Part shown: positions 32,690 to 43,934 of the stretch, in pieces | Numbering within the stretch: the first letter of the stretch is position 1 | Layout of the letters: each line of letters begins with the position of its first letter | Assembly (NCBI GenBank): GCA_025024175.1 | Contig: QCXZ01000053.1 | Span: 12,896,001 to 12,960,000, forward strand | Reading direction: 5' to 3' | From: Rhyzopertha dominica | Taxonomy: Eukaryota > Arthropoda > Insecta > Coleoptera > Bostrichidae | DNA length: 64,000 nucleotides | Notes under the pieces: generated by a model | Databases searched by the model: none | What the model saw: only the letters and a program-made list of their open reading frames with translations | What the model was told of the DNA's origin: nothing | Program-made: the position numbers and the translations under genes

Positions 32690-33400
32690 TTAACGTAGAT
32701 AAAAACAATCGCTATTACGACTAGCTGGTCGCGGAACTCTGAAGTACAATTGCAAAAGTAAGGATGCACAATTCACCTGCCCAGATATTATTTTATATAG
32801 AAATATAATTGAATGAAGCTTCCAATTTTCAATACCTTCGAGATCGTTTTGAAGGTTATGCGCATCATCGAGGGACTGAACAGAGGCAAACAGCTTTAAA
32901 TCGTCGGCATATAGTAAACTATGACATTTAAGTACTATCGAAATATCATTGACATATATGATGAAGAGCACAGGCTCCGAAACGGAGCCCTGAGAGACAC
33001 CTGAGGTAACAGAAAGCAGGAGACATATGTTCGCGGTAGCCGACGTACTGCCGCCAACACACTAAGTAGGACGAGAAAAACAGCAAAAGTGACGGAGACA
33101 ATCCAGTTGTAGACAATTTACGCATCAGTATAGTGTGATCGAGACGGTCAAAAGCACTCGAAAAGTCCATATAGATTGCATCCACCTGCATCCCACAATG
33201 AAAACGCTCAGATATGAAATTTGAAAATACACGCTAAATTTGTAGCAGTTGATCGATAATTGCTATTGGGCGATCCCTTCTTTTAAAAAACGGACGGTCT
33301 TGTTACTTTCCATGTGTTAGGAAAAGTATTAGTGTTCAAGCACAAATTAAATAAGATGCATAAAGGAACATTGTAACATCTACGTTTGGTAGGAATAGTC
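32690..33400 (-). pseudogene. Jockey-group LINE reverse transcriptase remnant
   Basis: Non-LTR retrotransposon RT on the minus strand. The order from 33400 leftwards is: TNTFPNTWKVTRPSVF (about 33340), then a frame with VDAIYMDFSSAFDRLDHTIL (33190-33130, motif A with the catalytic aspartate), SQGS remains of motif B in a shifted frame (about 33000), then VLFIIYVNDI and LLYADDLKLF (motif C, YADD, about 32910), and SLDDAHNLQNDLEGIENW. Here a deletion jumps to the C-terminal SIIFLYKIISGQVNCASLLL and FRVPRPASRN. At least two frameshifts and one internal deletion; endonuclease and 3' tail not seen. Inactive. Confidence 0.75.
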
Positions 33401-34184
33401 TGCGAGGGACACGAGTTTATTGAATTGGTATTAAATAGGTACGCCAGTAATATTGCTCTTTTTAATAGTTAGACAAAATGGTGTCAACTGATGGGCAGCT
33501 GTTTTACTTCTCTGAGTATATAGTGTGAATACAAATACCAATTACGTAAACGGTAAAGAAAACAAAATTATCATAAACTTGGGCCGCAAAATGAAGTTTG
33601 TGCAAATATACTGAGGACCGACTATAGGAAGTAATGTACCGCTACTCAAAAAACTAATCGTACACTAAAAGCTTTTAATACTTCAAAAAGTAATATCTAA
33701 TGTCAGCGATTTGCAAGGTTATTACTCATTGAAAAAACCACGGCAATATGCAGCTGCGACAGATTTCCAGCAACCTGGAGGGAGGACAATGTAGCAATCA
33801 AAACATTCCACGTTCACAACGCTAATACGGTAAATGATAATTAGAAACGAGAACAGTCAGCATAAACTGCAAGAGCAATTAGTCGTCACTGCATGTATTA
33901 ACAATTTCGTGTCCTTAGTCCGACGGTGGCGTCGACATAAAATGAAAGCGAATACGAACAAAAACTGCACATAAGACATAAGACATAAGATTCTTAAGTG
34001 ATACTGAATATAAGTACATTATTGACTGTGATCAGCGTATATTTATGCAATATTAAATACACTGTGTGTATATGTAACCCTAGCTTTCCCATTACAACAA
34101 CCCCACCCGGGGAACCACAACACATCATTACAGCAGCTTTAGTTGAGGCAAGTACTAGCCGATGGCAAAGTTGTTTTCAGATAT
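33401..34184. other. Intergenic
   Basis: No gene recognised. A short ATAAGAC triplication at about 33971-33990. Confidence 0.45.
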
Positions 34185-34600
34185 CGCCGTGAAAGCCAGC
34201 AACCAAAACGTAGCAGCCGACAGTAGTACCCTAAAAAAATATTTGATATCAAGCAAACGCTTAGTATCAACAATGATCTCTCGCCCTCAGGCAGGAAACG
34301 GGAAATGAATTCAATTAAACAAACATAACATGTAAAAAATATATCTCGAGAACAACACACAGTAACCCTTTTATATTGAGTGCCTTTCAAGTCAGATCTG
34401 CAGTCATTTCTCTAAAGGGCATCATTTCTATTTGGGACCTTGGGGGTTAGATCGAAAAAAATCATATCTCGAGGACGGCGCTTAGTAGCCGCTTCATCTG
34501 CGCTAGCAGCTAAACCGCACTCTATGTTAGTTACTTCATTGGTCGCCTCGGGTATTATCGGAAAATGGTCTTCTACATTTTGGCGGCTGCTTTCACGGCG
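34185..34600. mobile_element. Short copy of the 2.65-kb foldback family
   Basis: Starts CGCCGTGAAAGCCAGC; read from the right end CGCCGTGAAAGCAGCCGCC. The interior shares the CGGGAAATGAATTCAATTAA block, AAAGGGCATCATTTCTATTT and CCTTGGGGGTTAGA with 2880-3050. It holds roughly one monomer instead of an array. TACTAGC occurs just outside both ends (about 34154 and 34611), but too far from the ends to be a clear target duplication. Confidence 0.55.
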
Positions 34601-34764
34601 GTTTTTCAAATACTAGCTATACAACTATTGTTCAGACGCAACGTCAGTGTCCATTTAGTCCACGTAAGTTCGTATTAGTAGTGGATTAGCTTATCAAACC
34701 TAAAACAGTGCCAAACTGATACCTATTATTGATACCGCACATATAGTTGAAATGAATGTCTCTG

Positions 34765-34855
34765 TTGTGCTGTCTGCACCGCAACCAACTGCAGATAGAT
34801 CTATTTCGCTATCATTATACCTCATCTGTTCAGTTTAGGTTTAGTGCACGCATCA
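34765..34855 (-). ncRNA. Hammerhead ribozyme, set A copy 4 (decayed)
   Basis: Minus strand: the core reads CAGATGA (34828-34822), so the essential U4 is A. Stem II is GGTAT/ATAGC with one mismatch, stem III ATAGATCTAT is kept, and both stem I helices have lost pairs. Predicted inactive. The middle stem II pair is A-U as in copy 3. Confidence 0.7.
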
Positions 34856-35112
34856 CGCCATAGAACTGGTTTTGCCATTGAGCTACTTATCCCATTCATT
34901 TCTGACTGTAGTGCGGTGGTGCCGTTTAACGATGTTTATTATCAATTAATATCACCTACGTTTTGTAGGAATTAGTGTGATTAGGACGAAAAAGTTTACT
35001 GAATTGTTTTTGACAATTGCAGAAACGTTATAATTTTAGAGCTACCATGACGTTAGCAGACTGTACAGGCTGTCCCATTTTTCGTTGTAATTGTAGGGTA
35101 TCTCGGTAACTA

Positions 35113-36421
35113 CGAGGCATGTTTTTTAAGTAAGTACCGTTTTGAAATTAAAAAAAGACGTGCAAAGATATCGCAATAATTTTATCTTACATGAAAGCCT
35201 GTACCTTAATCTACTTTTCTACATAATTTCCGTGAATATTGAGGCACTTGTCATAACGTGGCACCAGTTTTTGAATACCCTCCTTATAAAATTCTGCCGC
35301 CTGACTTGTTAACCACTGTGTCACAAATGTTTCGACTTCGTTATCGTCTTGAAGACGCTGACCACCCAGGTGTTTCTTCAAGTGCAGGAACAAATGGTAG
35401 TCGCTGGGCGCCAGATCAGGGCTGTATGGAGGATGATCTAGAGTTTCCCATTTAAAAGATTTGATGAGATCTTTGGTCCGATTAGCCACATGTGGACGGG
35501 CATTGTCATGCAGCAAAACGATACCCTTACTCAACTTGCCACGACGCAGATTGTTCAATGTCTTACAATAAGAAGCTGCATTGATTGTCTCATTACGAGG
35601 CAGAAACTCCACTAGCAATACTCCTTTTCTGTCCCAAAAACTGTGCACATGATTTTCCGGACAGTAATTGTTTGCTTAAACTTCACTTTTTTGGGTGATG
35701 ATGAATGTCGCCATTCCATGGATTGTTGTTTTGATTCTGGTGTGACGTAGGCCACCCATGTTTCGTCACCAGTAACAATTTGGTCTAAAAAATCTTCACC
35801 TTCATTGTGGTACCGCTCAAGGAAAGTCAATGCACTGCCTAAACGTTGGGTTTTGTGCAAATCCGTCAACATTTTCGGAACCCAACGTGAACACAATTTC
35901 CGGTAATTCAAGTTCTCGGCCACAATGCGATACAAAACACTACGAGAATATTGAGGAAAGCAGTCGCACAATGATGAAATTGTAAAGCATCTGTTTTCTC
36001 TCACCTTTTCGTTCACTTTCTGCACCAAATCTTCATTAACGACCGAAGGACGCCGACTCCGTTCTTCATCATGTACATTTGTGCGGCCATCTTTAAATGC
36101 TCTCACCCATTTCCTTACCATTCCATCACTCATAATGTTTTGTCCGTAAACTTCACAGATCTCACGATAAATATCGATCGGTTTTACGCCTTTAGCACTA
36201 AGAAATCGTATAACAGCCCGTACTTCACAGTCGGCGGGACTCACGATTGTCGGAGGCATCTTAAACACTCAGTAAACAACGTATACAATGAAGAATCAAA
36301 CTGTAATGGCGTCAGTGCGTAGACAAGAGATGTAGGTAACCAGCGCGCATGCGCGGAACGCCGACCGTAGCGCTGCGCCGGCGGAATCGCAAAACGGTAC
36401 TTACTTAAAAAATATGCCTCG
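35113..36421 (-). mobile_element. mariner transposon, nearly intact
   Basis: 1309 bp with ~31-bp inverted ends. The left begins CGAGGCATGTTTTTTAAG and the right, read inwards, CGAGGCATATTTTTTAAG; both continue TAAGTAC and CGTTTT with a single mismatch overall. TA lies on each side (35111-35112 and 36422-36423). Removing the element and one TA restores GGTAACTATTAATGCTAGAG, which matches the other arm of the host element, so the boundaries are exact. Confidence 0.92.
35211..36268 (-). pseudogene. mariner transposase with one frameshift
   Basis: About 352 codons including the stop, the usual mariner length. The N-terminal HTH region contains GMVRKWVRAFKDGRTNVHDE; the linker has SRWVPKMLTDLHKTQRLGSA. 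The catalytic aspartates are D168 in TGDETWVAY, the D in LLHDNARPH, and the last D in YSPDLAPSDYHLF, 34 residues further on, giving the D,D34D signature of mariner. The only lesion seen is a one-base loss in a run of T (five instead of six) near 35640, which shifts the frame between the first and second aspartates and ends the upstream frame soon after. The second half is open to its own stop. Near-identical inverted ends and this single lesion imply recent arrival. Confidence 0.9.
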
Positions 36422-37455
36422 TATTAATGCTAGAGGGTTGCGGTTTCGACATTACTGTATTACTTTTTTTGTTCTGAGTTCAGCTGTACTGTATCGCCAT
36501 CTTTGTATCGGCTTTCGTTTTAAAGTCATAGCCAACTTTTGGAAAATGTAACATTTCTCTAGCTCTCAATTTCTCGCTTGCTTATGTAGATACAGAAAAA
36601 CTGTAGACATTTTTTATAGATATTTTTATTTTGAATCCGGTGGCGTACACCGTAATTTTTAAGGGGGTCGCATTTTTGAGATATAACAAACTTGCACTTT
36701 TTTAATGGAAACCATAGTTGGCTTTCCTATGGTTGAAAAGGCCTATTTTTTTCAAATTAAAAATGTATACATTGTTCGGTTTATTTTTACTAATTTTGAA
36801 ATTATTCAAATTTTTTAAAATAATGTAATCATATTTTACGTTTACATCCAGGAGGCTATCGAATAAGAAAACACTCGGTATAATTTATATTATTAAGGAA
36901 AAATTATAATCCCTAAAAATAATATATACGTATTTGAATACATACATAAGACTCCTAAGAGCGCTCATGCATTTTTTTATCGATAATCTGGGAGGTCATG
37001 TAACTAATGAAAATGATTGTTGATTTGGAGACAAGTACCTATGCATTGTTTATCATCAAGCATTTACATCCATTTTGACGAAAAACGTAAAATCTCATTA
37101 AATTATTACAAAAATTGGGATAATACCAAAATTAGTAAAGATAAACCTAACAATGTATACCTACATTTTCTTAATCAGAAAAAATAGTTCTTTTCAATCA
37201 TAGCAAAGCCAACTATGGTTTCTACAGTTTTTTTGTGTATACATAGCTAATCGAGATATTGAGAACTCAAAAAATGTTACATTTTTCAAACTTTGGCTAT
37301 GGCTATGGCTTTAAAACAAAAGACGATACAAAAATGTCGATGGTACAGCTCAACTCACAACAAAAAAGTAATACAGTAATGTCGAAACTGCAACGCTCTA
37401 GTATTAATAGTTACCGAGATACCCCACAATTACAAAGAAAATGGGACACCCTGTA

Positions 37456-39355
37456 CATCGTAGTTCTTGTATCGCCACGCACTAAAGTATGTTCAAACAT
37501 CATTTGCAACATTTCTACGGTATTGTTTCCATATGCATGAAGCTCATACCTAATGTTTTCTTTTTTCATAATTCCATAAATTACAATAGTACACTGGAAA
37601 ACAGACTATTTGGTATAAGTTATCCCTTTCCTTGTCTCCAACAGTCCTAATTGCCGCAATAATCCCACAACGTAATTACAGAGCAAGCCGCTTTGATTCA
37701 AAGGTTTACCGCTTCTCCGTTAAAAAGAAACATTTCCCTCTTGTAACCCCTCGGATTATGCTAACCGCCGAAATCGCCGACTCAAAGCAAGCTGCGATCA
37801 AATAAAAAAACCGGCTGGCTTTTATCTGTTCGTGGGGCGTCGTAATAAGATAAACCCCGACAAGAATTTTCTTGCATTAGTCCTGGGTGGCGCGCGTTTT
37901 CGATAGTATGCCATTAAAAGGACGGCCGTAATCTTCTCTAATCTGGTTACGTGCGAGCATGCATTTAAAGAGTGTTTGTTTTCATGCCCCGGGGAAATGT
38001 GTACGGAAGAACGACATAATAAACAAGCTAAGAGGTCTGGGAAAATCTGATTCTGGAGTAAGGGTATTCAAGCCAATCTCATTGGAGCTGAGTAAATAGT
38101 TCTTTCGCAAATACGAACTGTATTTTGTATCTCATGTGGAAGTATTTGGCCTAAACAACAGCTAACCTATACATACATACCAATCCGAAAATTCTCAGGA
38201 GCTAGGGTATTTTGTAAAGTTAGTAGTTAGTATAAAAATGTAATTAGTATACTCTTCAATACTCTTTTCTTTCTTCTATAAGGTAGTATTTTCTTTAGAA
38301 ATCGGCACCCCTATATGAAAACCTACTCACATTAGGTTTGAAATCTTGTACTTGGAACTGCTTCACAAATGCCTAATAAACAAAGGTATTTTCAAGATGA
38401 TGCTGCTTTCGTTGTACTCGAAGAAGCCATCAACTCCCTCCTTTTTGGTAGAACATCCTGTATATAGTTACATATTTATTTAAATTAATATGATTGTGAA
38501 CGCTGCTTCATAATTACTTGTGGCCAATCCTTCCTGCATCAGTTCTTAAGTGTTTCGTAATCTTCCCGGGATTTGTACGAAAGGAGAACCGAATGCTTCA
38601 CGTTCCAAGCTTCTTCAATGAACGTGTCTAAGGACCACATTGTGAAGGTCATTTAATTTCGTAATGTTTTTTTTTCAAGCTCTTCTGTTAACAGTATTTT
38701 AGGTGATTAGGTATCACTAACGATGCATTTTTTTCAAATATGTTTTTGTTGTCATTTTGCTTACATTGGTACGTAATGCCAAAATGCTAATTCGGCGGTT
38801 TAAATCAAATGTGGCCTTCTCTTTCCTATCAGGTATCAGAACACTAGTTGCACTGAGGGCCTGAGTGAACGCTAAAAAGCGGGGATGTAGTAAAATAATT
38901 TCGGTAAAGTTCGAACTGCATGAAGCAGGATTTAATATTTTACTGCAAATTGTTGTCGAAAGTTTGATGTTTAATTTACTGGGCGAGATTTAGTAATATT
39001 TCGAGACCCTTGGTCTTCGTCGATAACAATCAGCTGACGCTGGATTCGCCCAATTCACTACAGCAGCCATATTTCCTGAGTTAACAATCTTCAGTTTAAT
39101 AAATGCGATTGTGAAAAGCCTGCCTCCATATAGGGTAAGTGTCGAACCTAAGAATTTCTTTATATTTAATTATCCGTTCGTTCGGCTTTTTTACTTACCC
39201 GGCAAAGAAAATCAAAGAGAGAACATAGCGAGGTCAGCTGAATTTACGCAACGCTTTGTGGAAAATTCACTGTTTTCTGGGATTGGTCTGGTTGAGTTTC
39301 CAATCTGTGACGCTGCAGCGACGATAGATCTTACTTAACCATCCATGGTGCGTTG
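37456..39355. other. Intergenic with a GC-rich island
   Basis: No gene recognised. The island at 37690-38020 is listed separately. AACATCCTGTATA at about 38450 looks like a lone MITE end. Confidence 0.45.
37690..38020. promoter_or_regulatory. Candidate conserved non-coding island
   Basis: GC-richer and repeat-free with no extended frame. It contains CTTTTATCTG and AATAAGATAAACC, facing GATA-type sites, and a CGACGCCCC-type word on one strand. An enhancer is plausible but inferred only. Confidence 0.3.
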
Positions 39356-39359
39356 ATCC

Positions 39360-39979
39360 CTGTCCTGAAGGATGTGCAGACGGTGACGGGACTGCAGCCA
39401 CTACCTGGGATGGGGGAAAGGGATAGATGACAGAGAGATCATTATTCATTATTAGATACGAGTATGTTGTAGAAGGTTATGTTAGCTCGTGTAAACTGTG
39501 AAGCATATTAATATTGCTAATATAATAAGTTATTTCCGTAAAGTCTTATTACTCGCGGTCAAGGCACAAAGACGCCCTTATGGCACAAGAGACGCCCTCA
39601 AGGCACAAAGACGCCCTTATGGCACAAGAGATGCCCTAACGGCATGAGAGTCGCCCTGATGGCATGAGTATTGTGTAAAAAAAAGAAAGAAAAGAAAAAC
39701 ATAACCAACCAGAGTGCTAATATACATATATCTTTTTTTGTTGTCATTTTAATCCAGCTACTCAAAGGGTCGGTCGAGGACGCTGACACGTCAGGATGGC
39801 CGTGCAGATGGTGACGGGACTGCAGCTACTGCCTGGGATGGGGGGAAAAGACAGATGACAGAGAGATCATTATTCATTGTTAGCTACGAATGTGTTGTTA
39901 GCTCGTGTAAACTATGAAGCATACTATTATTGCTAATATAATAAGTTATTTCCGTAAAGTCTTATTACTCGGGGTCCTG
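39360..39979 (+). repeat. Direct duplication of ~190 bp around a minisatellite
   Basis: 39360-39560 and 39787-39979 are direct copies about 428 bp apart. Both carry GGTGACGGGACTGCAG, GACAGAGAGATCATTATTCA, GTTAGCTCGTGTAAACT and end AAGTCTTATTACTCG. The spacer contains the minisatellite at 39562-39675. LTRs of a tiny element are an alternative, but no coding or priming site is seen. Confidence 0.65.
39562..39675 (+). repeat. Minisatellite, ~20-bp unit, 5-6 copies
   Basis: Units such as GGCACAAAGACGCCCTTAT and GGCACAAGAGACGCCCTCAA alternate, diverging to GGCATGAGAGTCGCCCTGAT at the right end. The unit is not a multiple of three throughout, so it is unlikely to be coding. Confidence 0.8.
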
Positions 39980-40960
39980 ACTACAGATGTGATATCTGTT
40001 TCTATCTTGGACCTAGGCTGAGTACCAAATTTTCGTTGTGTCGTCTTACTTATCTCACATCATTAATTTGGTATGATCGCTAAGACTTTTTTTGTGTATC
40101 GCTATTTCGTATTGACTGCTATAGTGGAGATCACGCCGAATTGAGAACTCATTACGCGTTCTATAGCAATGCGTACTTACATTTTAAGATAATACGTACC
40201 TTTTAGAGTTAGTTGTAAAAAAATATTGATTAATTCATTACTTACCTGATTATTTTGTATTTTATTATGATCCCTTGCAACATATTTTTCTTGTAAAGTT
40301 TATATTGTATTTGATATATATATTTTTGTGGCACTTGTACTATTTGATTAACATTTCATTTCGAAGCCTTTAGCTATTGGTTTTTTAACGATTGCAAATA
40401 TGATTGCGCACTCATATGTTAGGAAATTGCAGTAAACACTGTGATTCACTTGATTTAGTAGATCCGGCTTCATATCCAATAAATTTAAATTCTAAAAATT
40501 AATTCAAATTTAATTTCGATCAAGTTGTGCCACTAATTTTTTACTTCTGTAATAAACGTTTAGTAGTAGTCCTTTTTTGGTTATATCGGCAAACCTACTG
40601 TCACTGTTATTTTATATATTTTGTCAGTGATTTATCGGGTTGGGTTTAAAATTATCTGGCGCCTTGGCTCTTTTTTTAATTTTAAAATTATAGCTGTGAA
40701 GTTTGAACCCAGCCCACTCTTACAGCTAGTCGTTGTATTTGCCCATCGCGAGAGCGGTATACACCTGTATAATTATTTGCAGTTCAATAATAATTTTTGT
40801 TTCTCTTTCTGTTTTATAATACGCTTTTGTAATACCTGAAGTAATAAAGTATTTTAATATTAGCATGTCAGAATAAAGTTGTACGCATACTTGGCCATCT
40901 ATTGATTTTCTCCAAAGGCACGAAAGTGGTTGTGTTGTTTCAGTTGTTGTTTGCTAGTCA
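39980..40960. other. Intergenic, nothing recognised
   Basis: AT-rich. No gene or element end seen. Confidence 0.45.
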
Positions 40961-40964
40961 GTAA

Positions 40965-41340
40965 ATGCAGTCAACAATATCCGCAACAATCGCTGATCCC
41001 GGCAGTTGCGAAGTGAGAGCAATGATTCGTTTATTGTGTGCAACAGAATCCGCATATGCTCGAATTCACAAGGAGTATGCTTCGCTTATTGGCTAGATGC
41101 GAAGGAATGGTTAGACAGTGGCGTAAACAATTCAAAAATGGCCGTACTAATGTGCATGATAAAAGCGGAGTGGCAGGCCGTTGAAATCGTTCAACAGGTG
41201 ACCAAAAGCTTCGCCCTATCCAACGATAGACAATAAATGCTCTAGCTGATGAATTTTCTCTTGTCAGACCCACCACCATATTCAAGAATGTTACGAAAAA
41301 GTTTGGATACCATAAATTGCGATCAAGGTATCCCTACTTT
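40965..41340 (+). pseudogene. mariner-family transposase, N-terminal fragment
   Basis: The frame from ATG at 40965 reads MQSTISATIADPGSCEVRAM, then IRLLCATESAYARIHKEYAS, with a stop at 41093. In the next frames EGMVRQWRKQFKNGRTNVHD (about 41100-41165) and LADEFSLVRPTT (about 41245) follow, ending near KKFGYHKLRS (41325). These match the HTH part of mariner transposases, like the 36.2-kb copy but clearly diverged. Catalytic domain absent. It stops about 30-40 bases before the set B HHR. Confidence 0.7.
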
Positions 41341-41368
41341 GGCGCATATAAAGGAGGACCAGATCTGT

Positions 41369-41462
41369 GCCATGTTGCCTGACTTTAGACTATAGCTGTA
41401 CTGAGGAGGCTTTATAAGCCGAAACAGCTGTCCACAGATTGTTTTGATGCAGACAACGTGGC
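41369..41462 (+). ncRNA. Hammerhead ribozyme, set B copy 2
   Basis: Core CTGAGGA at 41401-41407, stem II GGCTT/AAGCC with loop TAT, GAA at 41421-41423, stem III ACAGCTGT (41424-41431, self-complementary), cleavage predicted after C41432. Stem I CTGT/ACAG with a mismatch (A/C) next to the core, as in the 8.5-kb copy. The outer helix GCCATGTTGCCTG with CAGACAACGTGGC (41369-41381 with 41450-41462) has one G-U and one mismatch. Downstream AATATTGTTAGCAATAAAAT is shared with the 8.5-kb copy. Confidence 0.7.
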
Positions 41463-43130
41463 ATAGATAATATTGTTAGCAATAAAATTGTTTACTGATG
41501 ATACAACAATATCCAATACAGGGAAAGGTTACTCTAACACGCCAGAAAATTTGCCATTAGTAACGACTGTACCAATATTAATATGAGGTTTAAATCTAAA
41601 CTTTAAATTTAAACATGACGAAATGTCAACCTCCAGTGATCCAATAACGCTGTCTAGAGCACCCACTCAAATGCAAACTGGGTAGTAGTGCCATATCTTT
41701 CTAATTCAGAAACCGAAACTGTCTTACAAATGTCTATGACTATATTTATGAGTATAGTCAGTTAAACATCTGTTCAAATACCACTGTACCTTTACTAGGA
41801 TACTGAAATCAGTAGGTTGTAACCGTATTAATTTGATTGAGTATGGTTGGTGGGGAGTGATATTACAATGTTGACCACGTGCTGTTGGATATTTGGGAGG
41901 AATTGAAGTACAGGAGATTCCGGAAGGTCCCCGAACAAAATGGTTTGCGTGCAACCAATATTACACCAGGCTATACCGATAAAAAGCTAACCAATAATAA
42001 ATAGATATACTCGTTGTGATTTAAACATGATTTTATTTGATAACAGATCACAGAGACTGATAAGCAAAATTTGCCTGTGTATATTGCTGTTTCCAAATAA
42101 AATCACATTTTGGACTTTTTATTTCAACCTCCAATTACGATGTGCAAATGAAAATAGGGATAGAAAATAATTTCGTTTTAATACTAACTGATGTACAATA
42201 ATATGGTTTTATATTACGTCTGTATTTTTATAATATAGGAATTTAAATAATACATTATAATTTACCAGATCAGTAAAACTAAAGCAGTATTTCTTGAGGA
42301 AGTGATTAGTCACGAAAGAATTCCTGGCGTCCTTGTTTAAAACCTCCTTAATGGAAACATCTTTTATTACGGATGCAGAAAGTCTCCTTGGAAGGCGTGA
42401 GAACTTCACTGAAATTTGCAGGGTGCTAAAAGGTGCAGCCGTAAATTTAGAACGATATAGTGGCCGTTAGTTTAAGTGAAAAAGTTTTAATGAACGTGTG
42501 CCAAAGAAAGCTCCGCGTAAAGAAGATCGTGTTCGCAATTTTGCTCCGTTATATCTACGACATTAAATCACAATCTCTGGAAAACGAATTGCAGCTAGCT
42601 CTCTGATGCAGTGGTTTTATACTGGGCATTAATTATGAAAAAGGTTTACGTGTTAGTTATTTTAAACCACTTGGATATTTTATTTCATGTAGTTTTATCT
42701 TTAAAAGGCCCAGGAAAAAGTTTATTGTCTCTTTTGCTCAAAATCTCGAGGGTATGTACTAGTCGCCCTGTATATTGGTAAAATGGACTATTTACAAAAT
42801 AAACTTGCGGAACTCGCAGTACACTTTACCCGCATGACATACTAAGAGGGCATCTCTGCATCCTCTGGGGAGTTGAGTTGCAGCACTAGTTTTATTCGGA
42901 AGGCGCCACCTCATGCCGGTAGCTGTAAGTTCAAAGTAATTAAAACATGAACGGAATAATATGGTGCTCTCAACAGAGATGTTGACGTTCCCGGCAAGTA
43001 AATATTTTAATACTCCTCTAGTTTGTCTAAATACCCTTCACCTGAGGCTCATTTTTAAATACACTTAAGCAATTCTCACTGACAGTCTTTTTATTAGTAG
43101 AATAAATTTTGAACGAGTTGAGAACCTTTG
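41463..43130. other. Intergenic with possible element remnants
   Basis: No gene. A small hairpin (ATGATTTTATTTG facing CAAATAAAATCACAT) lies at 42026-42110. CGCCCTGTATATTGG at about 42766 resembles the end of a TACAGGGCG-type element, without a partner found. Confidence 0.4.
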
Positions 43131-43402
43131 TACAGGGTTTCCATAAATGATTCATGCAACGCGGGCGGCGTTGATTCCTGAATTCTCTGTGCCGCCGGCG
43201 ATAGTACTGAAGGTTGCATATCATGTCACCCCACAGCTCCGAAATGTGAGCCTTCTGCAATCTTAAAGTTGATTATCCCACAAAACACTAAGGAATATGT
43301 TCAAAATACACACTCCCAGGCGTTTTCTCGTATTCAAATTGATTTAATCGATAATTTCCATAAGCGCCCTGGATGCATGAATCATTTATAGAAATCCTGC
43401 AT
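43131..43402. mobile_element. ~272-bp MITE, TACAGGGTTTCC ends
   Basis: Left TACAGGGTTTCCATAAATGA, then TTCATGCAACGCGGGC; read from the right TGCAGGATTTCTATAAATGA, then TTCATGCATCCAGGGC. Interior GC-rich (GCCGCCGGCG). A second partial copy lies at 5364-5431. No coding capacity. Confidence 0.7.
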
Positions 43403-43465
43403 AAAATTATAAAACTTTTAGTGTTTATTAGGATTTATCGACCTAAGTGATTACACAATATTTTC

Positions 43466-43501
43466 AAGCTTTCGACTGATTTATTTTCTGGTCTCCTTCA
43501 A
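43466..43501 (-). ncRNA. HHR-like motif, left arm
   Basis: Minus strand: CTTGAAGGAGACC, a 10-base spacer, then AATCAGTCGAAAGCTT. The 5' core is broken (the CTGAAGA of the other arm has become TTGAAGG). Predicted inactive. Confidence 0.35.
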
Positions 43502-43859
43502 GGAACTAGAAGTGTTAATGTAACATTCATGCAAATACAAAACTAGTAACAATACTTACATACTTAGTTTATGAATATTACACAACTAGAACATTAAGTT
43601 TTGAATTTGACATAAAACTGAAAGTTGACAAAGTAAAATTTTTAATTACAAACAAACTGTGATATTTTTATATATACGATTAATTTATTTAACTAAAGGA
43701 CCGTTATGTGGGGTATATGATATACCCCACTTTCACTTTCACTTTTTATGTGAAATTCAACAATTAATGTTCTAGTTGTGTAATATTTTTAAACTGAGTA
43801 TATAACTAATGTTACTAGTATTGTATTTGCACGTATATTAGAGTAACACTTTTAGTTAC

Positions 43860-43894
43860 CTGAAGAAGACTAGAAAATAAATCAGTCGAAAGCT
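43860..43894 (+). ncRNA. HHR-like motif, right arm
   Basis: CTGAAGA, one extra A, stem GACT/AGTC with a 12-nt loop, then GAAAGCTT. Core bases are present but the extra base before stem II is non-canonical and stem III is only AGCT. Confidence 0.45.
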
Positions 43895-43934
43895 TGCAAA
43901 TATTGTGTAATCACTTAGGTCAATAAATATACGA

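Larger units (their letters stand above)
35064..37455. mobile_element. Long-TIR DNA element (about 1.08 kb) holding a mariner
   Basis: Left end TACAGGCTGTCCCATTTTTC; read from the right end TACAGGGTGTCCCATTTTCT. Once the mariner (35113-36421) is ignored, the left arm to about 36845 and the right arm from about 37080 are inverted copies over 370 bp or more. They share ATTACTGTATTAC, AAAATGTAACATTT, AACCATAGTTGGCTTT and ATGTATACATTGTT-like blocks, with a ~230-bp unique middle. No transposase of its own. TACAGGGTGTCCC ends are widespread among insect MITEs; superfamily not assigned. Confidence 0.75.
43428..43930. mobile_element. Inverted pair of PLE 3' ends around a perfect palindrome
   Basis: The left arm (43428-43690) and right arm (43735-43930) are inverted copies. 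Both carry GACCTAAGTGATTACACAAT, CTTTCGACTGATTTATTTTC and CTAGAACATTAA-type blocks as seen on one strand. Between them a perfect 23-nt palindrome, GTGGGGTATAT around one central G, sits at 43708-43730. Each arm carries an HHR-like motif with 3' ends pointing outwards. No coding sequence remains. PLE origin is inferred from the HHR-like end format shared with 29.8 and 31.4 kb. Confidence 0.6.

Noticed and set aside
42026..42110. Hairpin with ATTTTATTTG arms
   Set aside because: Short, AT-rich and imperfect; could be chance, so left as a note in the gap entry.
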